Assembly (NCBI GenBank): GCA_944323395.1
Contig: CALUSI010000007.1
Span: 1 to 64,000 of the forward strand
Direction: 5' to 3'
DNA from: Candidatus Gastranaerophilales bacterium
Lineage (GTDB): Bacteria > Cyanobacteriota > Vampirovibrionia > Gastranaerophilales > Gastranaerophilaceae
Length of the DNA stretch: 64,000 nucleotides
This document shows positions 56,473 through 64,000 of the stretch, piece by piece. Made by a program: the position numbers and the translations under genes. Position 1 is the first letter of the stretch. The number at the start of each line of letters is the position of its first letter. A model generated the notes under the pieces. That model was given only the letters and a program-made list of their open reading frames with translations. It was not told where the DNA came from and made no database searches.

Positions 56473-57326
56473 TAGATGTAAACTTTAAAAGATCCCAAGA
56501 TTTTAAAGAAATCGACAAAATTCATGATTTCATCTATAGCTTTTTTAACATTTTTGTCAGTTTTTAAGCCATCAATTTCAACAAAAAATAGATATTCACC
56601 AAGTTTCCTTTTTGATGGTCTTGAATCAATATATGTAAGATTCAAACCATGCTTTGAAAAAATCTGCAAAACATCACAAAGCGCCCCCGGATAATTTTTT
56701 GTGGATAAAATTATTGAGGTTTTACCGGTATTTTCACAACAAACACTACCTCTGCCAAGTATATAGAACCTTGTTTTATTATCTTTTTCATCATTTATAT
56801 CATTTGATAATATATTCAAATTAAACAACTGGGCACAAGTCTCATTTGCTATTGCCGCAATTGAATAATCATCTTCAGTTGAAACTTTCTGAGCTGCATA
56901 GCTTGTAGATGAAACTTCTTTTAATTCAACATCAGGAAAATTTTGATATAAAAACTTACTGCATTGTGCTAAAGCCTGCGGATGTGAATATATTTTTCTT
57001 ATTTTTGTTTTATCTTTTGACTTTGAAAGTAACATATGCCTTATAGGTAAAGTAATTTCACCTAGTATATGGATTTTATCATCTTTTATATCTAAAAAAT
57101 TACCTATAGTTTCTCTAACGATTCCTTCTATTGAATTTTCGATAGGTAGAATGCATATTGAGTTTGAATCTTTTTCCAGATTTTTCAAAGCAGACTTTAT
57201 ACTTTTCTCTGCAATCTTATTATCAACTCTTATAGAACTCAATTCAAGAAATTTAAGCATAGCATTATGCGTATTTGAACCATCAGGACCTAAATAATAA
57301 ATATTTTCAATTGATTTTTCATACAT
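56472..57326 (-). CDS. pheA: Prephenate dehydratase
   Basis: 284 residues without a fused chorismate mutase. It converts prephenate to phenylpyruvate in phenylalanine synthesis. The catalytic part (about 8-190) contains YYLGPDGSNTHNAM, LPIENSIEGIV and the essential NKTRFYILG motif. The C-terminal ACT domain (about 200-280) has YIDSRPSKRKLGEY, the variant of the ESRP motif where phenylalanine binds, so feedback inhibition is expected. It is divergent from the phosphohexomutase gene. Confidence 0.95.
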   Translation of the reverse strand: MYEKSIENIYYLGPDGSNTHNAMLKFLELSSIRVDNKIAEKSIKSALKNLEKDSNSICILPIENSIEGIVRETIGNFLDIKDDKIHILGEITLPIRHMLLSKSKDKTKIRKIYSHPQALAQCSKFLYQNFPDVELKEVSSTSYAAQKVSTEDDYSIAAIANETCAQLFNLNILSNDINDEKDNKTRFYILGRGSVCCENTGKTSIILSTKNYPGALCDVLQIFSKHGLNLTYIDSRPSKRKLGEYLFFVEIDGLKTDKNVKKAIDEIMNFVDFFKILGSFKVYI

Positions 57327-57406
57327 TTGCTAAACCTTTTCCTATTATAATAAAATAGATTAATATTATAACTAATTGTACATAAAATAAATAAAAAGGG
57401 TAAATT

Positions 57407-58786
57407 ATGACAAATATAAAATTTGGTACTGATGGTTGGCGTGCAATTTTAAATAAAGACTTTACATATGAAAACACAGATAAAGTTATAAATGGAATTT
57501 CATCTTATATATATAAAGAATCCAAATTTGAAAAAAAAATCCTAATAGGATATGATCCGAGAAATCAAGCAGATACTTTTGCCTTTTATATTGCTGAGAA
57601 ATTGTCTTCCCTAGGATTTGAAGTTGAAGTAAGTTCTAAAATAATTGCCACACCTGTATTGGCATATTCGGCATTAGAAGAAAATGCCTATGCGATAATG
57701 TTAACAGCCTCACACAATCCTCCGGAATATTTAGGAATAAAATTTATTCCACCATATGGCGGGCCTGCCGAAGATTATATGGTCCAAGAAATTGTTAATA
57801 ATTTAGAGATTGCGTTTAATTATAAAAGAGATAAAAAAGAATATAAAAAAGTTTCTTTTGAAGAAGAATATATTAAACATATAAAAAATATTATTAATTT
57901 AGAAAAAATAAAAAAATCAGATATCAAAATAAATTATGACGGACACCATGGTGCAGCAGGGCTTTTATTTAAAAGAATACTTGATGAATACGGAATCGAA
58001 AACAATTCACAAAATTTGGAAAGAGACATCAATTTTGGCGGTTACATGCCTGATCCAAAAGAAAAATATTTACCCCAATTAAAAGCATTATGCAAAGAAA
58101 ATGGACATATTGGCTTAAGTAATGATGGAGACGGTGACAGATTCGGGGTTTTTGATGAGAATGGAATATTTATAAGTGCAAATGATATTATAGCAATGCT
58201 TTTAAATCACTTAGTAACAAATAAAAATTACTCCGGAAAACTTGCAAAAACAGTAGGGGCAAGTTCTATGCTGAACTTATATGCAGATAAAAAAGATATT
58301 GAAGTTATAGAAACACCTGTAGGCTTTAAATGGCTTGGTGCTGCAATGAGAAAAGAAGATATAATAATAGCAGGAGAAGAATCCGGTGGTCTCAGTATAA
58401 AAGGACATATTCCGGAAAAAGACGGAATACTTGCAAATCTATTAATTATGGAAATGATGGCATATGAAAACAAAAAATTATGCGTTATACACAAAGAATT
58501 CTTATCAGACTTAAATAAAAACTTTATAAATGACAGAATAGATTTACAACTTGAATCTAAAGAAAAACAGGAAGAAATAATAAATAAATTCAAAACATAT
58601 TCTCAAATAGGAGAATATAAAATAACAGACTCCAGTACAATGGATGGCTTAAAAATATATCTTGAAGACGGAAGCTGGATTTTAATAAGAAAAAGCGGCA
58701 CCGAACCGCTTTTAAGGATATATGTTGAGTCAGACAAGGAAGAAAAGATAATAAAACTAAAAGAATATATTAAACAATTGTGTTAA
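57407..58786 (+). CDS. Phosphohexomutase (phosphoglucomutase/phosphomannomutase)
   Basis: 459 residues, alpha-D-phosphohexomutase superfamily. The phosphoserine loop is LTASHNPPEYLGIKF (about 100-114), the metal loop NDGDGDRFGVFD (about 239-250), the sugar loop GEESGGLSI (about 325-333) and the phosphate loop RKSGTEPLLRIYVE near the C-terminus. It interconverts hexose 1- and 6-phosphates; glucose or mannose specificity cannot be decided. An AAAGGG site precedes the ATG. Its 3' end overlaps a small opposing gene by 17 bases. Confidence 0.93.
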   Translation: MTNIKFGTDGWRAILNKDFTYENTDKVINGISSYIYKESKFEKKILIGYDPRNQADTFAFYIAEKLSSLGFEVEVSSKIIATPVLAYSALEENAYAIMLTASHNPPEYLGIKFIPPYGGPAEDYMVQEIVNNLEIAFNYKRDKKEYKKVSFEEEYIKHIKNIINLEKIKKSDIKINYDGHHGAAGLLFKRILDEYGIENNSQNLERDINFGGYMPDPKEKYLPQLKALCKENGHIGLSNDGDGDRFGVFDENGIFISANDIIAMLLNHLVTNKNYSGKLAKTVGASSMLNLYADKKDIEVIETPVGFKWLGAAMRKEDIIIAGEESGGLSIKGHIPEKDGILANLLIMEMMAYENKKLCVIHKEFLSDLNKNFINDRIDLQLESKEKQEEIINKFKTYSQIGEYKITDSSTMDGLKIYLEDGSWILIRKSGTEPLLRIYVESDKEEKIIKLKEYIKQLC

Positions 58787-59024
58787 AAATAAATAAATCA
58801 TTATAAAAAACAGATGGAGATATTTTCCCAAAGAAAATATCTTCATTTATTTTTTTAGAGAAGTAGTTATCAATATCGGCTAAAACCTCTCTATTTTTTT
58901 CAGCCTGTATTTTTTCAATATCTTGAATAGAACACGCATAACCAGTTGTACAATAAGCATAGACATTGACGCAAACATTAAAAAAAATAAAAAAAAGCAT
59001 AAATAGTTTCAAAAATCTTTTCAT
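58770..59024 (-). CDS. Small secreted hypothetical protein
   Basis: 84 residues. A classical signal peptide is seen: basic MKRFLK, a Phe/Leu/Val-rich core and a cleavage-like VYA end near residue 23. The mature part (about 60 residues) starts YCTTGYACS with two cysteines that could pair in the periplasm, followed by a helical stretch. No known family. A GGAGTGGAAT sequence precedes the ATG. Its end overlaps the mutase gene tail to tail. Confidence 0.6.
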   Translation of the reverse strand: MKRFLKLFMLFFIFFNVCVNVYAYCTTGYACSIQDIEKIQAEKNREVLADIDNYFSKKINEDIFFGKISPSVFYNDLFIFNTIV

Positions 59025-59075
59025 ATTCCACTCCGTTAAAATTAAGAATAGCCACCCATATATATTTTGAAGAAT

Positions 59076-59093
59076 AATGTAAAGATTTACATT
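59076..59093. promoter_or_regulatory. 18-bp inverted repeat, candidate regulatory site
   Basis: AATGTAAA GA TTTACATT has perfect 8-bp arms. It lies 20 bases upstream of a TTGACT/TAAAAT promoter and 52 bases upstream of the small secreted gene start, in a divergent region. The half-site TAATGTAAAAT recurs at 59130. Confidence 0.4.
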
Positions 59094-59112
59094 CCACTTT
59101 GTAATTAAATAT

Positions 59113-59140
59113 TTGACTGCCTAAAAGTTTAATGTAAAAT
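59113..59140 (+). promoter_or_regulatory. Promoter for the uridine-kinase-like gene
   Basis: TTGACT (59113-59118), 16 bases, TAAAAT (59135-59140), about 75 bases before the ATG at 59218. Confidence 0.55.
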
Positions 59141-59217
59141 CATGAGTACAAAGTAAAATAAAATTTATATATCTTAAACAGATAGCAAAAATTATTTTTT
59201 GGAGTATTTCTCTAAGT

Positions 59218-60087
59218 ATGAATTCCCTATTAGAAAAAGAAAAAATACAAAATGATAAAATTTTAAAACCTGATTTTTCTACAAAATCAGGAAGAGAGTT
59301 TTTAGCAATCTATTTGAATTCAAAATTCAAACAAATTTTGAGCTATGATAGAAATAGTGACACGCCGATTTTTAAGAGTATTCATCCTTCTTTTATTCCG
59401 AAGTTCACAAAGAGATTAATAAATAATCCTGAAAAACATTTTTTAATCGGAATAAGTGGTGAATCGGCGAGTGGAAAAACCACTATTTGCAACACAATTA
59501 AACTTGCTACAGAACGATTAAACATGCCAATCGAAATTTTAAGTGCTGATAATTATTTTAGAGATATATCAACGCTTATTAGTAAGTATGGTTCGTTTGA
59601 TAAACTGCTTGAATCCGGTTACGATGTTGATTCTCCGGACAATTTCAATATGGAACAATTATTTATAGATTTAGAACAACTATCAAGAGGTATAGATGTA
59701 AGAATACCTCAATATTTAGTAAATGGAACAGGCGTTGTTGTTCCAAATGCAATTCCAAAGAAAGCACAAAAAATAATTGTTGTTGAAGGTATGGCAACAA
59801 TGTACGGAAAAGTTGCTGATTTATTTGATATCAAACTTTATGTTGATATAGATCCCGAAATTCAAGAAAAATGGTTTTTATATAGAGCCCAAACATCAAG
59901 AAATCAAAATGAAGAAAATGCAAGAAAGCAACTTGCATATGTAAGAGAAGCTTCAAAGAAATATATTCTTCCTAAGAAAAATAACTCAGACATAATAATA
60001 AACGGAGCTTCTTCTTTGGAATATTTTACTCAAATTATTGATTATATTTATCAAATTACAAATAATTTCTCAAATCCCGAACAATAA
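59218..60087 (+). CDS. Uridine kinase/phosphoribulokinase-family protein
   Basis: 289 residues. The P-loop GESASGKT is at 81-88, followed by the substrate region LSADNYFRDISTL and DVDSPDNFNMEQLFIDLEQL; the lid with RAQTSRNQNEENARKQLAYV and the C-terminal part fit the family. It likely phosphorylates uridine/cytidine for pyrimidine salvage. The ~70-residue N-terminal extension before the kinase core is unusual compared with ~210-residue Udk and has no recognised domain. A GGAG site lies about 13 bases before the ATG. A terminator follows. Confidence 0.82.
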   Translation: MNSLLEKEKIQNDKILKPDFSTKSGREFLAIYLNSKFKQILSYDRNSDTPIFKSIHPSFIPKFTKRLINNPEKHFLIGISGESASGKTTICNTIKLATERLNMPIEILSADNYFRDISTLISKYGSFDKLLESGYDVDSPDNFNMEQLFIDLEQLSRGIDVRIPQYLVNGTGVVVPNAIPKKAQKIIVVEGMATMYGKVADLFDIKLYVDIDPEIQEKWFLYRAQTSRNQNEENARKQLAYVREASKKYILPKKNNSDIIINGASSLEYFTQIIDYIYQITNNFSNPEQ

Positions 60088-60096
60088 GAATGTAAT

Positions 60097-60127
60097 AAAA
60101 ACCTCTCTATAATAGAGAGGTTTTTAT
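60097..60127 (+). terminator. Intrinsic terminator after the uridine-kinase-like gene
   Basis: AAAACCTCTCTAT pairs with ATAGAGAGGTTTT around a 2-nt-plus loop and runs into a T tract. Confidence 0.88.
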
Positions 60128-60142
60128 ATATAGACAAAGTTA

Positions 60143-60168
60143 AAGTCCTTATAAAAAATAAGGACCCT
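60143..60168. terminator. Second hairpin in the convergent gap
   Basis: GTCCTTAT pairs with ATAAGGAC across an A-rich loop, followed by CCTTTTT on the plus strand. It may be a backup plus-strand terminator or serve the opposing small gene. Confidence 0.5.
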
Positions 60169-60192
60169 TTTTATATTATATGAAAAGAAGAA

Positions 60193-60492
60193 TTAGTTTG
60201 CCGCTTTAGGTGGTTGTTTTGGCTGAATTTTTTCTGCTATTTTAGAAAATACTGTATTTGCCAAAGCACCAATTCCGGATAAAAGAGCCATTCCTATAAC
60301 AAAGTTTGCAGCATATTTACCCTTTCCTCCGCAATTATTGACCACTTGCATCATGTCTTTTGGACGAGATACCCAAGAAATTGCAGTTGAAGCGGTTAAA
60401 ACACCAGCTGTTAAAGCCGCACCGGTTTTTGCCGCTTTGTATTTATTGTTTTTTCTTGTTGTAGGTTGAATATTTACTGCATTTACTTTCAT
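60193..60492 (-). CDS. Small membrane protein with VNAVN-type N-terminus
   Basis: 99 residues. It begins MKVNAVNIQPTTRKNNKYKA, a basic lead like those of the other small proteins here. One or two hydrophobic helices follow (about 22-41; GAALTAGVLTASTAISWV, and about 60-80; ANFVIGMALLSGIGALANTV), and a Pro/Gln/Lys-rich tail. Unknown function. An AAAAAGG site precedes the ATG. It is monocistronic. Confidence 0.68.
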   Translation of the reverse strand: MKVNAVNIQPTTRKNNKYKAAKTGAALTAGVLTASTAISWVSRPKDMMQVVNNCGGKGKYAANFVIGMALLSGIGALANTVFSKIAEKIQPKQPPKAAN

Positions 60493-60563
60493 AATTTTAA
60501 CCTTTTTCCGTACTTACTTAAGACCGGTAAAAATTTTTTTTTGTTATTTAATAAAATTCATCT

Positions 60564-61472
60564 TTACATTTTATAACAATTCGTAATATATTTAAGCATA
60601 TTTGCTAAAGATTCTTTTTCAATATCAAACCAATGAATATCTTTATTTGCATTAAACCAACTTATTTGTCTTTTGGCATAACGGCGAGTATTTTGTTTTA
60701 AAAGATTTGAAGCTGTTTCAAAATCTGTTTCCCCTTTGAGATAAGGAAATAATTCTTGATAACCGATTGTTCCGAGAAGAATCTTATTTTCGCCATATTT
60801 ATCAAAAAGTTTTTTAGCTTCATCAAGTAAACCTTGCTCAAACATTACATCTACTCGCTTATTTATACGTTCGTATAGGAAATCTCGATTTTGAGTATTC
60901 AAGCCATACCACAAAACATTATATTCACTTTCTTTCTTTTTCTGGGCTTTACTCATAGGTATACCTAAAGTAAGACAAACCTCAAGCGCTCTTATTATTT
61001 TAACCTTATTATTAAAATGTATTTTTTCAGCTATATCAGGATCTTTCTCTTTTAGCAAAGAAAAAAGTTCTTCGGAAGATTTTTTTTCTAATTTTTCACG
61101 TAATTCTTTATTAGGCTCAACTCTTGGCAAATCAAAATCTTGTAATAATACCCTAAAATATAAACCAGTTCCGCCCACTAGAATTGGGGCTTTTCCTTTG
61201 TTGATTATCTCTTTTATTTTTATATTGGCATCATCACAGAAATTAGCAACTGTATATTCTTGATTAACATCTATAATATCCATTAAATAATGAGGAATAC
61301 CATCTTGCTCTTTTAAACCAGGTTTTGCACTTCCTATATCTAACTCTTTATATATTTGCCTTGAATCAACAGATATAATTTCACCATCAAATTGCTTAGC
61401 TAATTCAATGGATAATTTAGTTTTCCCCGATGCACTCGGTCCTGTTATTGCTATTATTTTTTGTTTTGTCAT
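60564..61472 (-). CDS. miaA: tRNA dimethylallyltransferase
   Basis: 302 residues. MiaA adds a dimethylallyl group to A37 of tRNAs that read UNN codons. The P-loop GPSASGKT is at 11-18, the substrate motif DSRQIYKELDIGSAKP follows, LVGGTGLYFR lies near residue 100, and the C-terminal block is LGTIGYQELFPYL and RRYAKRQISWFN. It begins inside the upstream membrane protein (56-base overlap) with no Shine-Dalgarno sequence, so it depends on translational coupling. Confidence 0.96.
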   Translation of the reverse strand: MTKQKIIAITGPSASGKTKLSIELAKQFDGEIISVDSRQIYKELDIGSAKPGLKEQDGIPHYLMDIIDVNQEYTVANFCDDANIKIKEIINKGKAPILVGGTGLYFRVLLQDFDLPRVEPNKELREKLEKKSSEELFSLLKEKDPDIAEKIHFNNKVKIIRALEVCLTLGIPMSKAQKKKESEYNVLWYGLNTQNRDFLYERINKRVDVMFEQGLLDEAKKLFDKYGENKILLGTIGYQELFPYLKGETDFETASNLLKQNTRRYAKRQISWFNANKDIHWFDIEKESLANMLKYITNCYKM

Positions 61473-62277
61473 AGTAAAAACAGAATACCAAAAGCAAATA
61501 ATAATTTAAATATATAGTAAACAGTATTATTAAAATAACAAATGAAAGCGAATTTGACCCCAAAAGAACAGATAAAATATTCAAAAATACATATAGAATA
61601 AAAATAACAACAAGTATTGCAACAACACCTAATAAATTTTTAAAGAAAAATTTTAGCGCAAGCCAAAAGGACTTTAATATATTCACATTTTCAAAACTAA
61701 CTACAGCAAAATGTAATACAATGAAAAAATTTACTATGGATGCTGCAATATTAAAAATAACCATCCAGCTCATAAAAGTAATTTTATCTTGAATTGTAAT
61801 ACTATTTACATAGTTAAGAATTTCAGCTTGAGAAGAAGCCTTTAAGATTTTAGGGAAATCATTTATTATTTTAGGCTCGCCAAAAACACTCATACAAAAT
61901 TTAGTAACAATATACAATGTTGTTGCATATAAAATGAATAATATAATATATGAACCTGCTGTTTTTAAGAAATCCGCACCAACTCCTTCAAAGAATTTTT
62001 TAAAATTTTGAACAGCTTTTAGCGCTATTTCTTCTTTGGAATCATTCTCATTATAATTTAAAACACCCTGTTTATTTATATAAAACCAACCTGCACTAAA
62101 AGCAATAAACATAAGTACTATAGATAACATTAAAACTATTTTGGGTATGCTAAAAATATTTCTTCCAAGAAGAAAGGTAAATGCTGTCATTAATAATAAT
62201 AAACCTAAGAGTAATGGTTGTATAAATATTAAATTATTTTTCAATATATAAAATGATTTTTTAAATATTTCTAACAT
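61417..62277 (-). CDS. Hypothetical polytopic membrane protein
   Basis: 286 residues with about six hydrophobic helices and a short basic N-terminus (MLEIFKKSFYILKNN). The C-terminus is polar and ends KTKNNSNNRTECIGEN. It resembles uncharacterised membrane proteins with no named domain I recognise. It overlaps miaA by 56 bases and precedes it on the minus strand, so they form one unit. Function is unknown. Confidence 0.68.
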   Translation of the reverse strand: MLEIFKKSFYILKNNLIFIQPLLLGLLLLMTAFTFLLGRNIFSIPKIVLMLSIVLMFIAFSAGWFYINKQGVLNYNENDSKEEIALKAVQNFKKFFEGVGADFLKTAGSYIILFILYATTLYIVTKFCMSVFGEPKIINDFPKILKASSQAEILNYVNSITIQDKITFMSWMVIFNIAASIVNFFIVLHFAVVSFENVNILKSFWLALKFFFKNLLGVVAILVVIFILYVFLNILSVLLGSNSLSFVILIILFTIYLNYYLLLVFCFYYDKTKNNSNNRTECIGEN

Positions 62278-62405
62278 TCCCTGATTATATCACATGTAAA
62301 AAATAAATAAATAGCTTAGCAGTTAGTAATGAAAAGTAATAATTAGTAAAAAGATTATGTGTTTTTGGTAAAATGTATAGAGTATAGAGAAAATGGATTG
62401 GGGTA

Positions 62406-63764
62406 ATGAAAGAGAGAATCGTTCTTTTATCTATAATATCTTCATTATTAATACTTTTATATTTCTTTCAAAATAATATGAATACACCATGTGCATTTAT
62501 GACCATATTGATTTTTATGGCTTTATATACTGCGTACATGCAAATAGCTTTCAAACATAGAGTGAGAAAACAAAGAAAACATCCTGTAGAAAAGAACTAC
62601 AATTATAAACCTTATGTAAGTATATTAATACCTGCACATAATGAAGCTGAAGTTATATCTAAGACAATAGAAAATATATCTAAAATAGAATATCCGAAAT
62701 ATGAAATTATAGTTATTGATGATAGAAGCACAGATGATACAGCGTTAGTTCTTGAGAAAATAAGCAATGAATATCCTAATATGAAATATTTTTCAAGAAC
62801 AAAAGAAGCATTTCCGGGTAAATCTGCAGTATTAAATGATGCAATGAAAATTGCAAAGGGAGATGCAATTCTTGTTTTTGATGCTGATGCAAGAGTAAAA
62901 CCGGACTTTTTAAAAGAATTAATTCCAGCTCTTGAACCGGAACAAGTAGGTGCTGTACAAGCAAGAAAAGTAATCATAAACAGAGAACAAAATTTCTTAA
63001 CACGTTGCCAAGATAATGAAATGGCAGTAGATACCCACTTCCAAGTAGGAAGAGACGCTGTTAAAGGTGCTGTTGAATTAAGAGGTAACGGTGAATTAAT
63101 AAAAAGAAAAGCACTTGAAGATGTTAACGGTTGGAATATTTATACAATTACAGATGACCTGGATTTATCAACCAGATTGCAAATTAAAGGCTGGGATGTT
63201 CGTTTTTGTCCCGATGTTTGTGTATATGAAGAGGGAGTTCCGTCTTATATTCCTTTAGTAAAACAAAGAAGACGCTGGATTGAAGGAAGCATAAGAAGAT
63301 ATCTTGAACATTTTTCAGACGTATTAACCTCCAAGGACATTTCTTTACGTGTAAGTTTAGATATGACTGCTTATATTACGGAATTTATTTTGCCTGTTTG
63401 GATGGTGTCAGAAGTAATGATTCAATCTTACAGATATATAAAAGATGATCCTAATTGGATACTTTCATCTATGGCATTATCTACATTAATGTGCTGCTTC
63501 TTTATTGTTGCATTATTTTACAGTTTAAGAAAATATGTTAAATTAAAACCAATCGATAATCTAGTTCAATCGGTAACTACTGCATTATATATTGTAGTAC
63601 TTTGGTTCCCGCTTGCAATTTTTATAATCTTTAAAATTATATTTATGAAAAATAATATGGATTGGGGAAAGACAAAACATGGAACTGCAAAGGTTGTTCA
63701 AGACCTTTCTGTTGAAAAAAACCAATCAAAAGAAAAAGAAACCGAAACACTAATAAAAGTCTAA
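62406..63764 (+). CDS. Family 2 glycosyltransferase, cellulose-synthase-like
   Basis: 452 residues. Two N-terminal and about two to three C-terminal membrane helices flank a cytosolic GT-A domain. Motifs are [14 protein letters not shown], the first Asp pair [25 protein letters not shown] and the processive QRRRW signature. Such enzymes make beta-glycans or N-acetylglucosamine polymers at the membrane. The polymer is not identifiable here. A GGATTGGGG site precedes the ATG; it is 17 bases ahead of yidC. Confidence 0.9.
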   Translation: MKERIVLLSIISSLLILLYFFQNNMNTPCAFMTILIFMALYTAYMQIAFKHRVRKQRKHPVEKNYNYKPYVSILIPAHNEAEVISKTIENISKIEYPKYEIIVIDDRSTDDTALVLEKISNEYPNMKYFSRTKEAFPGKSAVLNDAMKIAKGDAILVFDADARVKPDFLKELIPALEPEQVGAVQARKVIINREQNFLTRCQDNEMAVDTHFQVGRDAVKGAVELRGNGELIKRKALEDVNGWNIYTITDDLDLSTRLQIKGWDVRFCPDVCVYEEGVPSYIPLVKQRRRWIEGSIRRYLEHFSDVLTSKDISLRVSLDMTAYITEFILPVWMVSEVMIQSYRYIKDDPNWILSSMALSTLMCCFFIVALFYSLRKYVKLKPIDNLVQSVTTALYIVVLWFPLAIFIIFKIIFMKNNMDWGKTKHGTAKVVQDLSVEKNQSKEKETETLIKV

Positions 63765-63780
63765 GAAGGGAGAATATACA

Positions 63781-64000
63781 GTGGATTTTACAACATTAAC
63801 GGTAGAATTATTAAAAGGACTAAATAATCTTACAGGAAGTTACGGCTTGGCAATTATAGCCCTTACCGTTATCGTAAGACTTTGTCTATGGCCTTTAGGA
63901 GTTTCTCAACAACGTTCTATGAGAGCAATGCAAATTCTGCAGCCAAAAATGAAATTAATACAAGAACGTTATAAAAATGATCCTCAAACAATGCAAAGGA
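63781..64000 (+). CDS. yidC: YidC/Oxa1 membrane protein insertase (5' part)
   Basis: The gene starts with GTG at 63781 after AAGGGAGA and runs off the window after 73 codons. The visible part reads [20 protein letters not shown] (about 21-40), then [20 protein letters not shown], the diagnostic Oxa1/YidC start with the cytoplasmic loop. It lacks the large periplasmic domain of proteobacterial YidC, as expected for the short type. It follows the family 2 glycosyltransferase closely. YidC inserts and folds inner-membrane proteins. Confidence 0.93.
   Translation, partial: MDFTTLTVELLKGLNNLTGSYGLAIIALTVIVRLCLWPLGVSQQRSMRAMQILQPKMKLIQERYKNDPQTMQR

Overview
The window is AT-rich (roughly 30% G+C by eye) with dense, short-spaced bacterial genes. 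The gene set fits a non-photosynthetic relative of the Cyanobacteria, most likely a gut-type Gastranaerophilales (Melainabacteria/Vampirovibrionia). This placement is an inference. It rests on a DUF1822 protein (a family known mainly from cyanobacteria), a Ski2-like DSHCT helicase of the cyanobacterial kind, strictly anaerobic NrdD/NrdG, the hydrogenase maturase HydF, a diderm envelope set (MlaEFD, LpxK, a heptosyltransferase-type enzyme, MurJ, SpoIID) and the absence of photosynthesis or respiration genes. I found no rRNA, tRNA, CRISPR array, transposase or integrase.

Layout. 0-5 kb: rpmH-rnpA (minus) with an intervening terminator hairpin, then proC-purH-MFS and a MazG-like pyrophosphohydrolase. 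5-7.6 kb: a divergent pair of surface-type proteins, one collagen-like with 31 GPT triplets and one single-TM with a LysM-like segment. 7.5-11.3 kb: tsaC-murJ-spoIID. 11.4-15.8 kb: hydF, an acidic Asp/Asn/Gly-repeat protein, an orphan sugar-ABC permease pair and an unknown. 15.8-21.6 kb: ffh, sugar nucleotidyltransferase, DAHP synthase, Ski2-like helicase. 21.6-25.2 kb: XRE regulator, two unknown small genes, smpB, dnaX (with an A8 slippery run). 25.2-33.4 kb: LD-carboxypeptidase, VanH-like D-lactate dehydrogenase, OppF, then mlaE-mlaF-mlaD-lpxK-glycosyltransferase 9, an outer-membrane biogenesis block. 33.4-35.1 kb: a small accessory patch of HAD-like, two XRE, and two small unknown proteins. 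35-45.4 kb: type II/IV pilus inner-membrane protein, ZIP transporter, GNAT, histidine phosphatase, gyrB, TPR protein, diguanylate cyclase, lytic transglycosylase. 45.7-48.5 kb: nrdD-nrdG. 48.5-55.1 kb: the most unusual locus (below). 55.3-64 kb: small membrane proteins, pheA, phosphohexomutase, uridine-kinase-like gene, miaA, a membrane protein, a family 2 glycosyltransferase and the start of yidC.

The strongest candidate for an undescribed system is the minus-strand operon 55102 to 48510. Its first gene joins a DUF1822-like domain, an anti-sigma-type HxxxCxxC motif, a ~360-residue acidic linker, one transmembrane helix and a TonB-C-like extracytoplasmic domain. The second is an ECF-like sigma factor. 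The third has three tandem zinc ribbons, another acidic linker, a P-loop ATPase and a long TPR-like tail. This reads as a transmembrane sigma/anti-sigma signalling unit with an added ATPase. Next to it, facing away, lie two tandem paralogous small membrane proteins that share a promoter-region element. They also share a short N-terminal motif with other small proteins in the window.

Many convergent gene pairs abut or overlap at their 3' ends without a terminator. Several genes appear to lack a Shine-Dalgarno sequence and have a -10-like hexamer immediately upstream.
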